Shown in pieces: positions 40,201 to 48,125 of a stretch of 64,000 nucleotides of DNA. The notes under the pieces were generated by a model that saw nothing but the letters and a program-made list of their open reading frames with translations, was not told the origin of the DNA and searched no databases. The stretch is from NCBI RefSeq assembly GCF_030867095.1, contig NC_081828.1:50383434-50447433 (forward strand), in the 5' to 3' direction. How positions within the stretch are numbered: the first letter of the stretch is position 1; every line of letters begins with the position of its first letter. A program made the position numbers and the translations under genes. This stretch comes from Alligator mississippiensis. Lineage: Eukaryota; Chordata; Crocodylia; Alligatoridae.

Positions 40201-41859
40201 TAACCTTCATCTTTCTTGCTGAGTGCAGCACTCCCCTCTCTAGAGGCCTTTTATTATTGTTTAGGGATGCAACATTACTTTGGGGATAGAGTGCTAGAGT
40301 GGGATTCAGAAGACCTGGGTGCTTTTTCTAGGTCTGACACTAGCCAGCGGGGTGACCTTAAACAATTCTCTTTCCCTCCAGATGCTTCTGTTTCCCCACC
40401 TTTGAAATGGGGAGAATGATACCGAATTCTTTTGCAAAGCACCAAGTTGTACTAACAAAGAAACATGCTAGAGAAGAGCTAGGTATTATAATGTTATTGC
40501 TGCAGTAGTCTAGAGACCTCCCTTGAGGCACTGTACAAATAGCACAAGTAGAAAGAGATGGTCCCTTCTGTGACAAGTTTCCAGTATAAATCACGTATAT
40601 TCTACCTCTTGGGGCTGCAAAGGAGGCGATGGGATAGTCCTAATAATCAGTGGCTTCGCCAGCTCAGTGCACAACACAGCTCTATAGCTCCGGCGGCAGG
40701 ATGGCAGTGGGAGCCCATTGCTTGGGGAGAGCAGTCCCAGATGGTCTGTAACTGAAGTACTCCTCCTGCAACACAAGAGCATGCACTGGGGTCACTGGTG
40801 CTGTACACTAATTAGTTGTCATGCTGTTACCTTATAAGTGGTCACATGTCAAAAAATGCTGAATGAAAGTTACTATAGCTATAAAAGCTATTATCCTCTG
40901 AGTATGTATCCAAAACAAATGGCTACACACAGGCCCCTGCCTTTAACCTCAGCATAAAGCAGTTTAGTTTGCATTCATCTTAAATTTAAGAACGAAATGA
41001 AAGAGGAAATTATCCCTGATGAATGAATCCAAAAGCTGAATCGAAGAGTACTTTACTTGGACTGCAGGCCCCTCAGGACAAGACTTTGCAGGTGTTATCA
41101 CAAACAATGGGCTGCCACCACCTTGGCTTGAGCGCTGTGTAGGGAAGGCAGCTGGTGAACATGAAGCCCCTGTGCCACCACATCCAGCTCCCCACCTCCC
41201 AAGACAGAGCTCCCCAGGGTTTATTGCCCTCCGTTCCCTATCCAAGTCCCTGCCCAACCCACTCCTGGACTTCCTCTTTAACACTTTCTGTGCAACGGGA
41301 GCACCGTGGAAGTGACCTCCAGCACCAGGCCCCTCACAACTGGAGATGGTCTTCAGAAATCAAGAGATCCCTTGAAAACAAAGACCCCCGTGGACAGCCC
41401 TGCTAGTCCTGGCCCTGGAGGCAGCACCTGGGCAGCGTTTCAAGGTTCCCCTCCTCCCCAAATCACAAGAGCCAGAAACTTATTTTTGGAGGGGGTGGGC
41501 GGGGGGACCAGCAAGAGAGATTCCCGCCTTGTGGCGCAGGCCGGGGTCCTGGCCAGGGCTGGTGACTGGCACTGAATCCCACAACGGCTGAGAAAGCCAA
41601 CTGGGACCGTGGGGGGGAGGCTCTGCCCTCTGCAGCGCTGATGTGCGGAGCCTGCAAGGCGCGGTCGCGGTCACGGCCTCTCACGAGCCCCGCCGCGCCG
41701 AGAGCCGAGGGCCCGGGGCGGGGGTGGGGCAGCAGTGCTGGTGCCTGGAGGGGTGCAGCGGGGGGGGGGGCGGGCAGGGAAGAGCCCGGACCTGCCGCGC
41801 TGCAGCCAGCTGATCCCGCGGAACCCCAGGCCCCCGCGCGCCGCCGTCGACGCCATCAT
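22194..41859 (-). CDS. CRYZL2: Quinone oxidoreductase-like protein 2, complete 10-exon gene
   Basis: Ten exons join at 41859-41792, 40765-40606, 39396-39300, 33631-33573, 32544-32479, 32100-31991, 28149-28068, 26371-26190, 24254-24026 and 22262-22194, giving 1122 nt, or 373 residues plus TGA. All nine introns have GT/AG ends and the phases match throughout. The product is a medium-chain dehydrogenase/reductase of the zinc-free quinone oxidoreductase (zeta-crystallin) type, expected to reduce quinone-like substrates with NADPH. Visible marks are GVNFAD (residues 85-90), GDRV (129-132), LPVSYGTA (167-174), the nucleotide-binding loop AAAGATG (194-200), AIDAVGGD (260-267) and GRIVVVGFAGG (280-290). 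The arginine-rich, acid-free first 29 residues could be a mitochondrial presequence; this is inference. Mouse QORL2 is about 350 residues and collinear from memory; the extra length is N-terminal. I see no disabling change. The human locus is a pseudogene. Confidence 0.93.
23195..23400 (-). repeat. Repeat with hammerhead-like core, copy 2 (minus)
   Basis: Read on the minus strand it contains CTGAAGA, a GGG/CCC stem, CAGAAGCTTGC and ttggtttaataaaaaatatt, like the copy at 5.76 kb. It lies in CRYZL2 intron 9, head to head with copy 3, about 130 bp away. Confidence 0.6.
23530..23745 (+). repeat. Repeat with hammerhead-like core, copy 3 (plus)
   Basis: Same family in the opposite orientation: cctgtgcaatacgaaatttc, then CTGAAAA, ggagccc, AAAAGCTTGC, ttggtctaataaaatacat and accaatacggccacaacc. 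The core is decayed. It shares about 170 bp with copy 2, forming an inverted pair that the CRYZL2 pre-mRNA could fold into a long duplex. Confidence 0.6.
24026..24254 (-). CDS. CRYZL2: CRYZL2 exon 9
   Basis: The longest exon (229 nt), with acceptor ctgtccttgcag and donor gtaaga. It encodes LAWEGRIVVVGFAGG, then LLLLKNVSAMGVYWGRY and a C-terminal stretch ending EVFKLEE (residues 276-351). The GxVGxYWGxY-like block is typical of this subfamily. Confidence 0.93.
24653..24824. repeat. Possible MITE-like inverted repeat
   Basis: The left end ttgacactgtgcaaccaggg and the right end, read inverted, ttgacagtcccaccattgtg share their first and last blocks (ttgaca, aggggaa). Short, with no coding. Weak evidence. 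Confidence 0.35.
24855..25345 (-). mobile_element. CR1 LINE 3' end (minus)
   Basis: agggctggaaaggacctctg followed by atctactccaacccc is the CR1 3' terminus read backward. aaattccttcctaatgcc and atatggtgatcagcctgacc belong to the CR1 3' UTR. The copy is truncated and old. It lies in CRYZL2 intron 8, in the same orientation as the gene. Confidence 0.7.
25412..25595. repeat. Palindromic MITE-like element
   Basis: Terminal inverted repeats tgtacagacattc (25412-25424) and gaatgtctgtaca (25583-25595) are exact. Inside, ctctcccagaagaaa and its inverse recur. No target duplication is clear. In CRYZL2 intron 8. Confidence 0.6.
26190..26371 (-). CDS. CRYZL2: CRYZL2 exon 8
   Basis: A 182-nt exon, with acceptor ttcttttag and donor gtgtgt. 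It encodes residues 215-274: VIAAAGSDHKCNLALQKGA, a region with VNYSQ, and GVNVAIDAVGGD. These are the second strand of the Rossmann fold and the conserved DxxGG turn. It ends in phase 2. Confidence 0.93.
26372..27396. other. CRYZL2 intron 7, proximal part
   Basis: Intron sequence with a T-rich run just before exon 8. No repeat family or exon was recognised. Confidence 0.4.
27397..27799. mobile_element. hAT-like element with CAGCATTTCCCAAA ends
   Basis: The left cagcatttcccaaa and the right tttgggaaatgctg are perfect inverted repeats. Flanks gcttactg and gatttctg agree at 6 of 8. The GC-rich interior is non-coding. In CRYZL2 intron 7. Confidence 0.7.
28068..28149 (-). CDS. CRYZL2: CRYZL2 exon 7
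   Basis: An 82-nt exon, with acceptor ctctctcctag and donor gtattt. It encodes ETVLVTAAAGATGLATIDIA and onward (residues 188-214). This is the first strand and glycine-rich loop of the NADPH-binding Rossmann fold. The loop reads AAAGATG where classical quinone reductases have AAxGGVG. Confidence 0.93.
28653..28844. mobile_element. hAT-like element with exact 8-bp TSD
   Basis: The left caggggtgggcaaa and the right ttgcccacccctg are inverted repeats. The flanks ccctagca are identical on both sides (28645-28652, 28845-28852), the hallmark of hAT insertion. 192 bp, non-autonomous, in CRYZL2 intron 6. Confidence 0.88.
28985..29057. mobile_element. hAT-like element fragment
   Basis: gggtgccactaaattgtg through ttgagaaccattg matches the short element at 31067-31147 and carries one hAT-type end. 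The other end is missing. Confidence 0.5.
29750..29865 (-). repeat. MIR SINE fragment
   Basis: gaagaaattggggcacagag, ttgcccaaggttct and tgtgacagagaaaggaatt match the reverse complement of the MIR core (about 110 bp). In CRYZL2 intron 6. Confidence 0.65.
30156..30378. mobile_element. hAT-like element with 7/8 TSD
   Basis: Ends caatggttctcacactg and tttgaaaaccactg are inverted. Flanks ccctacaa and ctctacaa agree at 7 of 8. 223 bp, non-coding, CRYZL2 intron 6. Confidence 0.78.
30581..31147. mobile_element. Tandem or compound hAT-like elements
   Basis: A first unit (30581-31055) starts cagtgcttctcaact and ends gtgagaaccactg. Eleven bases later a second (31067-31147) starts cagtggttctcaacc and ends gttaagaaccactg. 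The outer flanks gtctgttc and gtttattc agree at 6 of 8, while the inner flanks do not match. The pair may therefore have moved as one compound unit, or one inserted beside the other. Confidence 0.6.
31395..31545 (+). repeat. Possible MIR remnant followed by a 17-G run
   Basis: ttagtttctacatctgcaaa and atgacaaca resemble the MIR 3' core. A run of 17 G (31543-31559) follows directly. Old and weak. CRYZL2 intron 6. Confidence 0.35.
31991..32100 (-). CDS. CRYZL2: CRYZL2 exon 6
   Basis: A 110-nt exon, with acceptor cttcttatgcag and donor gtaagt. It encodes residues 151-186 with AAALPVSYGTASLAL, the segment that leads into the Rossmann fold. It ends in phase 2 inside a Gly codon. Confidence 0.92.
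32479..32544 (-). CDS. CRYZL2: CRYZL2 exon 5
   Basis: A 66-nt exon with phase 0 at both ends, acceptor ttttttggcag and donor gtaaca. It encodes GDRVLGVTSSKAMAEECIID, then QK (residues 129-150), including the GDRV turn shared by MDR enzymes. Confidence 0.92.
33087..33118. repeat. Palindromic TATC/GATA microsatellite
   Basis: Repeated tatctata and tatagata units are self-complementary over about 30 bp. CRYZL2 intron 4. Confidence 0.7.
33573..33631 (-). CDS. CRYZL2: CRYZL2 exon 4
   Basis: A 59-nt exon, with acceptor ccttctttag and donor gtaact. It encodes GMEFSGVVMETGTDVSTVQK (residues 109-128), the family's G-M-E-F-(S/A)-G segment. It lies beyond the large transposon-filled intron 3 (5.67 kb), and its phase joins exon 3 exactly. 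Confidence 0.92.
33960..34110. repeat. Reptile interspersed repeat end with (CA)n
   Basis: A (CA)n/(CATA)n tract at about 33993-34028 is bordered by atagactaac and gttagtctac and followed by cagactaacatgactaac. Such flanks are common at the ends of abundant reptile repeats. Family not named. Confidence 0.45.
34769..38035 (-). mobile_element. CR1 LINE (minus), split by a second CR1
   Basis: On the minus strand, 38035-37640 encodes MQFNKEKCKVLHLGRRNPQH through VTRMISGLCDRPYGGR. The protein then resumes at 35175-34769 with LRELNLFSF, RWLRGDLVAAYKFI and the CR1 3' tail (repeated attcatag). A plus CR1 fills the gap. The element is 5'-truncated within the region after the RT active site. Same orientation as CRYZL2. 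Confidence 0.88.
35186..37638 (+). mobile_element. CR1 LINE (plus), EN remnant to 3' end
   Basis: The C-terminal part of the apurinic endonuclease domain (GDLNYPDICW, DLVLATGDDM, GDSDHQIIEFII) is followed by the linker and the RT domain: FKSAGPDELHPRVLKAL, WKRANAVPIFKKGRKEDPGN, HGFVAGRSCLINLVSFYD, DFRKAFDTLSH, SGVPQGSVLGPILFNVFI and FADDIKLWG. The C-terminal block ends HLAGVI, then comes a CR1 tail (catctatgaatctatgaa). It is 5'-truncated within EN. Two frame changes (near 35940 and 36640) disable it. It sits inside the minus CR1, with a short aacct at both junctions. Antisense to CRYZL2. Confidence 0.92.
38290..38510 (+). repeat. MIR SINE
   Basis: ataatcttgggcaag, tgcttcagtctctttatct, ataaaatgagtttaatgacc and tgttgttgtggattaa follow the MIR core and 3' end in order. 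CRYZL2 intron 3. Confidence 0.65.
39300..39396 (-). CDS. CRYZL2: CRYZL2 exon 3
   Basis: The exon is 97 nt, with acceptor ctctttcag and donor gtgagt. It encodes residues 77-108, including CCGVNFADILACQGLYQ. The GVNFAD block is the conserved quinone oxidoreductase motif in the substrate and cofactor cleft. It ends in phase 1 within a Gly codon. Confidence 0.93.
39575..39735 (-). repeat. MIR SINE
   Basis: ttatccccattttacagg, aagtgacttgactaagg and gctgcagagctgggac match the reverse complement of MIR. CRYZL2 intron 2. Confidence 0.65.
40275..40430 (+). repeat. MIR SINE
   Basis: gagtgctagagtgggattca, gaagacctgggt, ggtgaccttaaacaattc, ctgtttccccacctttg and aaatggggagaatgatacc follow the MIR consensus closely over about 150 bp. 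CRYZL2 intron 2. Confidence 0.8.
40606..40765 (-). CDS. CRYZL2: CRYZL2 exon 2
   Basis: The exon is 160 nt, bounded by ttgtgttgcag and gtagaa. It encodes the end of the putative presequence and then YRAVLCTELAKPLIIRTIPS, the start of the catalytic GroES-like fold (residues 24-76). The block YRAVLCTEL is characteristic of this family. It ends in phase 0 after CAAGAG. Confidence 0.92.
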
Positions 41860-41930
41860 GCTGCTTCCGGAGCGGGCGAAACGCCCCGCCCCCCGGACGC
41901 CGCGCCGGCGGGGGGATAGGGGCAGGCCCT
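41640..41930. promoter_or_regulatory. CpG-rich promoter region of CRYZL2
   Basis: CpG dinucleotides are dense here, unlike the surrounding DNA, and the stretch includes a run of 11 G at about 41760-41770. It covers exon 1 and its immediate 5' flank, the usual position of a TATA-less housekeeping promoter. No start site can be fixed by eye. Confidence 0.65.
41792..41859 (-). CDS. CRYZL2: CRYZL2 exon 1 (coding part)
   Basis: Two consecutive ATGs (41859 and 41856) open the frame MMASTAARGGLGFRGISWLQ. The exon ends GGCAG before gtccgg and leaves two bases of a codon (phase 2), which the G at the start of exon 2 completes to Arg. It lies in a CpG-rich stretch, as expected of a first exon. The first ATG was chosen because no in-frame ATG lies further upstream in the open frame; initiation at the second would remove one residue. 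Confidence 0.85.
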
Positions 41931-42159
41931 GGTTTGGGGGTGATCTCGGCTTCTGGAAGGCTCAGGTGAAGCGCAGTGGCTTCTTAACCTGGCAAGGGAA
42001 ATACCACGTATCCGTGTCCATGAAGGCGGTTTTCCTGAACTGTGCCGCGGGAGAGCTGCTTTTCTGGTGTGGATCAGGACCCGCTGAGGTGCAGCAGCTT
42101 TAAGCCGGGTTTATGGAAATGGGAGTCTCCTCCCTTGCTTGCTCCGAGCGCCTTCTGGC

Positions 42160-42390
42160 TAAGGGCAAGCAAAACTCAGGGGCAGCCGAACCCCGAGCCT
42201 CTGAGCTTGGGCCTGCATGTAGGATGCCCGCCAAAGGATTTGGAAACATCTGAAGGCCCGGATGGGGGTGGAGGATGTTTGCCGTTAGTAGGACCACTTA
42301 AAGTTCTGGACTGACTCACGGATTTGGAATTTGATTTGGCAAATTTGGCTTGGAATATGGAAAATTTTAAATAAAAAAAAAAAAAATGCC
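42160..42390 (+). repeat. Dispersed repeat R1, copy 2, near the CRYZL2 promoter
   Basis: gccgaaccccgagcctctga, gcatgtaggatgcccgcc and ggaggatgtttgcc parallel the copy at 3850-4090, and both end in A-rich tails (here 42372-42386). It lies about 0.3 kb upstream of CRYZL2 exon 1. No family name is offered. Confidence 0.55.
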
Positions 42391-43215
42391 CCAGCTCGTT
42401 GATGGGTCTTGTCTTGAAGTGACTTAAGAGTCCAGTCCTTGAGCTGCAGACCTCTCCGCAGAAGTTGCGGGTCCTTCCACAGAGAGGGATTTCTCTCCTA
42501 TTCCTTTCTCTGTTCTGTCTTCTTGCTTTGTTGGCAAGAGAGGCTTTTACATTAAAACAGGCAGCTGCTTGGTTACGGTTGTGGTATCACTGGAATTGGT
42601 TGGCAGCCAGCTCCTTCCAACTTGACATTGGCATCTGTTTTCTTGAGGGATGCCTTCAAAGTGTCCTTGTAGTATTTCCTCTGCCACTGTGAGGTCTCAG
42701 GCCATTGCTAAGCTGGGAGCAGAGCACTTGTTTGGGAGCTGAGAGTCAGACATCCATGCACAATGTCCAGCCCAGCAAAGTTGGTGCTTGAGGATCACCA
42801 ACTCAATGCTAGTGACACTGGTTTCAACAAGGATGCTGACATCTGTGCGGTGATCTTCCCCCTTGCTGTGGAGATTTTCCAGAGTCCCTGGGCTCTTGAG
42901 ATGACAATGGTAGGCACCCACGTTTCACATCAATAGCAGAGTGGGGCATTTTACACAGGGCAGTACAGGTGTTTTAGCCACCCACAGCTACAGTGTGCAA
43001 AGATGCCATGGGAGAAATGTTTCTTGCTAAAGTGGATGATGAGATGGGAAATCTGTAGGAAACCTCTCCTGGCCTGGGAGGGGATGGACTTTTAATAGCT
43101 CCATGAATCTCAAGTTATCACCACCACAGAGCTCTTCTAAGCACAAATGCAGCTCTCCTACTCCTTGCCACTTGATATATGTACATCATAGGACAGTTCT
43201 AGTTCTTAACCAGTC
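42391..43215. other. Intergenic DNA, no gene seen
   Basis: No feature was recognised. Confidence 0.4.
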
Positions 43216-43217
43216 CC

Positions 43218-43328
43218 AAATGACAGTGGCGACACATAGGGGGTGCGTGGGGGCTTTTGCTGCCAGAGTGCTGTGTCCTGCAGCCCCAGCCTGTCTCCTT
43301 GCTCCTCTACAGTGGCGACATGTAGGAG

Positions 43329-43362
<34 letters not shown>

Positions 43363-43640
43363 AGAGCGCTGGTGCACACCCTGACTGGCCACACTTGCCA
43401 CTTAGGTGATGGGCAGGGGGAGCAGGCAGAAGCACCCATGCCCCCCCTGCAAGCGCCGGGCAATCGCTGCAGCTGCTCCCAGAAGCAGCCGTAGCCACTC
43501 CCAGAAGCAGCTGCAGCGATTGGCCATCACAGGATCGGCCTCAGGGATCCCCCCCAGGCAGCGAGATGGGCCACAGGGGGACCTGCCCCCCGCTCGGTGG
43601 GACTGATCGCATGGGGGGGGGTATGTGCTCCTCCTGACTA
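43218..43640. repeat. GC-rich repeat with cagtggcgaca motifs and 40-C run
   Basis: cagtggcgaca occurs at about 43225 and again at about 43311, each followed by a taggnggtgc block. The second is followed by 40 consecutive C (43332-43371). A related end, read inverted, occurs near 45466, where ccctatacatcaccagtg lies. The interior has complementary blocks (agctgctcccagaagcagcc and its near copy at about 43498). Probably a DNA-element family; not named. Confidence 0.5.
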
Positions 43641-44715
43641 AGGCGGCACCAGTTGCCCATGCCAAATGGGTTAAAGCAGCTTGGTTCTGGCTGGGCTGTC
43701 TGAGCCAGCACAAGGTAGTGCTCTTCTCCCTGAGTCTGAAGTTGGACAAGGAGGGAGAGCTCTTCTGGAAATGCTTGCTCTTCAGTGAAATGTAAAACCA
43801 ATGTCTTCACCATCTGTGGTTGCTAACAAGTCTGTTAGGTTTTCTTTCCAAGTAGATGTTCTATCTAAGTTTCTCCTGCAGTTTCAGTGTAGCACACGAT
43901 TAGCACTGGTGTTGCTTCTATATTTTCTAGGTAGTTAAAATGCATAAACTTTTATTATCTTGGATGGCTTTAAATGCAAATTAAGCATCCCAGACAATTT
44001 TTGTCTTAGACAGGGATAATCCTGACTTGAACAAGGTGTTGGCCTGAAGGATTTCTTAAGGCGCCTTCCAGCTCTGTTTTTTTGCTTGTATTGTGGTTGA
44101 AACATAAGATATCTCTTAGATTAACATCCCATTGTGGCATTCTAGTTGTAGCAGTTTTTGAGAAAGGACTTGAAGGAGTCTATTGGCTTTGGAGAAAAGT
44201 GTGAGGAGAGCCCTTCATGAAGAAGAGCATGGAAGAAAGCACAAAGATGCTTGTGGATACAGTAGAAATATGGAGAGTTGAGACTGGCAATCTTTTTTAA
44301 AAGCAATGCTTCAGCTGAAGCAGAGGAATCCTACTAAATGGCTGCATGCTCCACTGTTGTTTGGTGGAGACTGATAGTGCTGAGAGAGCAATGCACCTCA
44401 AAACCTAAGTAGACAGGGGTTTTAGGTTCTTCGTGTGCTGAGTGCCTACAGCTGAAGAGGTCAACAGGAGCAGGCTATTTCAATTGAAAGTGGCTTTTTT
44501 TGGTCACTAGGGGGAGTTGCAGAACGAGTTTTAAATACAGCAGCCTTTCAGTGCAACTTGAGGCTGTGTCTGACTGGGGAAATCGCCCACCCTGACTGGC
44601 CTGTCAAAGGTAATAAAAATAAGTCAAGGTTGAAGGTCCACCTGAGCCAAGGAGCCCATCAGGTTAGCAGGGCTAAGTATCCATAGCCAAAAGCCCGAGA
44701 GGAAGTGATACAGCT
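43641..44715. other. Intergenic DNA, no gene seen
   Basis: No gene or family was recognised. Confidence 0.4.
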
Positions 44716-45134
44716 AATATGACCTTTGGCCACTTTTGGCTCCCTAGCCATAGTAGACCAACTACTAAACCTCACGCAGCATATCAAAGATGGTTTCCAA
44801 AATAAGTTAATCACTGGTGCAGCGTTTGTTGAACTATCTGCTGCATATGATACTGTCCAACACTGCATCATGATCCACAAACTGTACCTTATGATTGATG
44901 ATTTGGATCTAAGCCAGACCATCCATAGCCTCTTGGAGAACAAGCACTTCTATGTGGAACTAAATGGCCATAAAAGTAGATGGTGCTACCAAAAGAACGA
45001 TTTAACACATGGTAGTGTGCTCACCCTACTACTATTCAACATCTACATTAACCATCAGCCACTTTCTGCTAAATGTCAGCATTTCATCTATGCTGACAAT
45101 CTCTACATTACCACACACAGAAGCATGAACGACG

Positions 45135-45485
45135 TGTGCCCCAGCAGCTGGGGGGCCACGGCGGTGGTAGCGCAGCAATGGTAAGCTGGGAGCTCCCACA
45201 GATGACGCTGGTGCTGTCAGCAGCGGGGGGGTGGGAGGGGAGTGGTGAGTGCCAACCAGGGGTCGACAACCACCCCCAGACACCGCCGGCAGTGGCCAGT
45301 GGCAATTGCTGACTGCCCACAGGCACCACAGGCATTGTCAGTGGCAGGGGTGGCAAGTGGCGACCACCCGCAGGCACTGCCGTCAGTGGTGGCGATGCCT
45401 TTTAGTAGCGGGTAGAACACCGCGCTCAGGGGATGCACGTGCACCCGCGTGCACCCCCTATACATCACCAGTGCACAAAATAATT
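45135..45485. mobile_element. GC-rich element inserted in the jockey-like LINE
   Basis: LINE protein similarity stops at about 45135 and resumes by about 45540. Between them lies GC-rich sequence whose right end, read inverted, is cactggtgatgtataggggg, like the repeat at 43218. Many short CAGTGG and CCACTG units are self-complementary. Confidence 0.5.
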
Positions 45486-46111
45486 TTGAGGACACAGAAG
45501 ATCCCGAAGAGGGCATTGAACAAGATGTCAAATTATTACCTAAATAATTATCTCAACCCCAACCCTAGCAAAACCCAAATCTGTGCTTTCCGTCTGAGGA
45601 ACTGGGATGCAGAACGACATCTGAATGTTGCCTGGGGTAACCAGAATCTCAAACATCAGAAACACTCGGTCTACTTAGGGGTAACACTGGACTGTACACT
45701 TAGTTCCAAAAGCATATATTAAATACCAAAGCCAAGGTCAACACAAGAAACAACGTTCTGCATAAGCCTGCAAATTCCAGGTGGGGAGGACATCCATCCA
45801 CCCTACAAACTTCTGCCTTAGCCCTTTGTTTCTCTGTGGCCAAATGTGCCTGTGCCATCTGGAAATGCTCAAGTCACAATAAACATATTGACACCACCCC
45901 AAATGATACATGCAGAATTATAGCAGGCTACCTAAAACCCACCCGTGTTCCCTGCTTATACACACTATCTGGCATAGTGTCTTCTTTTATCCAGAGGAAA
46001 GTAGCAAGCGACATTGACCAGCAGGTACTAGAGTCAGACAACTGCCACCGGCTATATGGACATCCACTAGCACACTGTCATCTCTCACTGAGATGTAGCT
46101 TTTTGGACCTT

Positions 46112-46400
46112 GTTCCCCCGAGCGCCTCCCGGAGTAACAAGGAATAACGGCCATAAGTTGTTAGAGGGTAGATTTAGACTAGACATTAGAAGGCACTACT
46201 TCACGGTCAGGGTGGCTAGGATCTGGAACCAACTTCCAAGGGAAGTGGTGCTGGCTCTTTCTTGGGGGTCTTTAAGAGGAGGCTTGACGTTTATCTAGCT
46301 GGGGTCATTTGAGCCCAGTTTTCTCTCCTGCCCAGGGCAGGGGGTCAGACTAGAAGATCTACAAAGTCCCTTCCAGCCGTACATCTATGAATCTATGAAT
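46112..46400 (+). mobile_element. CR1 LINE 3' end
   Basis: It encodes GVTRNNGHKLLEGRFRLDIR, HYFTVRVARIWNQLPREVVL and a CR1 tail ending ctatgaatctatgaat. A 5'-truncated insertion into the jockey-like LINE. Confidence 0.88.
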
Positions 46401-46675
46401 CCAATTGTTGGTTGCTGGTCTGCTGTATGCCAGTCACTTCCAGTCCACAGTTTGCCGGTCCACAGCAACTTCTGGTGACACTGCACAGGGCCCTGCAGCC
46501 AAAACTTCCATCTGGAACAATGGTAAAGATATCTTCACCTGGCAGGCAAGAGGGAGGGACCAAACTTCAACAGCAGCCACCACAGCAGGATAGGAGGGGC
46601 TGGCCCTCCTGCAGACCAGCAGCCAACCCTTTGTGCCCTGGCACCGGGCCACAGCCCTGGGATTGGGAACCATTG
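46401..46675. mobile_element. hAT-like element fragment
   Basis: The right end gattgggaaccattg is a hAT-type terminus. The left end is unclear and abuts the CR1. It occupies the space before the LINE protein resumes. Confidence 0.4.
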
Positions 46676-47090
46676 CTCTACTATACTATTGACCACATCA
46701 CCAGAATCAGCCAGAACTGCCCTCTGGCAAAAAGAATGGGAGAAACTAGGTGACAAAGCTGGTGAATAGAGCCAGCAAGGAATTACCCCCAGTGAGGAGT
46801 TAGCATCTGGCTCCAACTACAAATGGCACACGTGGCACAGCCTGAACAGATTGAGAGTGGGTCTTGGCAGATACAACTTTCTCATGCCTCTACGCAGTTG
46901 ACCAATGTGTTTGTCAAAACCATGGATCATCTCCTGAGATACCCCATAGCACCACAGTGCACCCCACAGGATCTGGCAACCCCAACAACAGAAGCAGTGG
47001 CCTGTACAGAGTATTGGGAACAGACCATATAAAAAGGTTGGACTGGAGACACGACAACGAAGACCTTTTACAGCTGGTTTGAGTAGGAGC

Positions 47091-47974
47091 AGCCTTTAGC
47101 ATTAGTCCAGAGCACAGGTCAAACTTGTGCCTCTGGAGCTATATGTAGCAAGACACCCTAACCACTCTGTCACAACACCCTGGCCTTGGTAGTGATAACC
47201 ACAGTAAAATAGCAATTGCTATTTTAAATGTAATGCGGTCTCACCCTGCTCAGAGGAAGTCAATGGAGCATGGTGGTTAGAATTCTCACCCATGGGGTTT
47301 CACCCATGGTAAGAAACCATGAGAAAATATGAAGGGAAAAGGCCTAGTTTCCACAAAGCTTATGACTTCAGTGAAATAATGATTGTCATCTCTGCAACAA
47401 TGCACAACAAAATATCATCGCCTATGTATTAGATTGGGGCTGTACAACTTATAGGCAGCTGGAAGCTGCACCCCACATGAGCTGCCCACCCATGAGCTGC
47501 AATAGTGTGAGCCATGGGCCCCACAGGCTGCTGCCATACAGCCTTCCAGTGCTGCACTAAGTAGTTAATAAATGTTTATTATTTTCTAGGTAGTTAATAA
47601 ATGTTTATGCATTTTATCTTGGAAGGTTTTAAATGGGAGGAGGTTGCACTGACCCTCCTCCCACTGCTCCACATTGCACATGCCTCTGGCCTAAGTGCTG
47701 CACCATTCATGCAAGTGGGTCTGTCCCCACTTCCCCAACACACAGCACATAGGTGGGCATTCTCTGCTGCTTTGCGCTGCCCCCTGGGGCAGATGCAAAA
47801 AGCAGAAGCTGGAAGGGAAGCCCAGTGCCCTAGCTGCTGCTGCTACAGCCAGAGTGACACAGGGAGTGGAGGCCACGTGGGACCCAGGGACTGCAGATTA
47901 ACCCCATGGAGGTCACTAGTTTGACAGCCCTGTATTAGATGATGGGAGTATACAATTGCAGCAGAGAAGCTTTA
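47091..47974. other. Intergenic DNA, no gene seen
   Basis: A short direct repeat of tttctaggtagttaataaat-like sequence links about 47523-47600 with about 43922. Nothing else was recognised. Confidence 0.4.
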
Positions 47975-48125
47975 TCATGCCAGTTTTACAGGTGAGGAAA
48001 CAGAAGCACAGAAAAGCATCAACTTCCTAGAGGTCACAGAATGAGTCAAAGTCTACAAAGTCAGAAATTAAACCTAAATCTGCTGACTCCTGATCCCATG
48101 ATTTAACCATAAGGCTTTCCTTTCC
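47975..48125 (-). repeat. MIR SINE
   Basis: ccagttttacaggtgaggaa, acttcctagaggtcacag and tctgctgactcctgatcc match the reverse complement of MIR. Confidence 0.65.

Larger units (their letters stand above)
44715..47090 (+). mobile_element. Jockey-superfamily LINE, broken by insertions
   Basis: The 44726-45130 frame reads DQLLNLTQHIKDGFQNKLIT, FVELSAAYDTVQHCIMIHKL, LTHGSVLTLLLFNIYIN and FIYADNLYITT. These are RT motifs of a jockey-like LINE, with YADN where YADD is expected. The downstream protein continues at 45540 (NPSKTQICAFRLRN, YLGVTLDCTLS), then RIIAGYLKPT at about 45915, and after an interruption WHTWHSLNRLR and TMDHLL to about 47030. Two insertions (45135-45485 and 46112-46675) interrupt it, and several stops and frame changes make it long dead. 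Confidence 0.72.

Noticed and set aside
41735-42103. A 122-codon plus-strand frame opposite CRYZL2 exon 1
   Set aside because: It overlaps the CpG promoter and exon 1 in antisense and has no recognisable motif.
44726-45184. A 152-codon frame as a host gene
   Set aside because: It contains reverse transcriptase motifs and continues, with breaks, as a LINE protein downstream.
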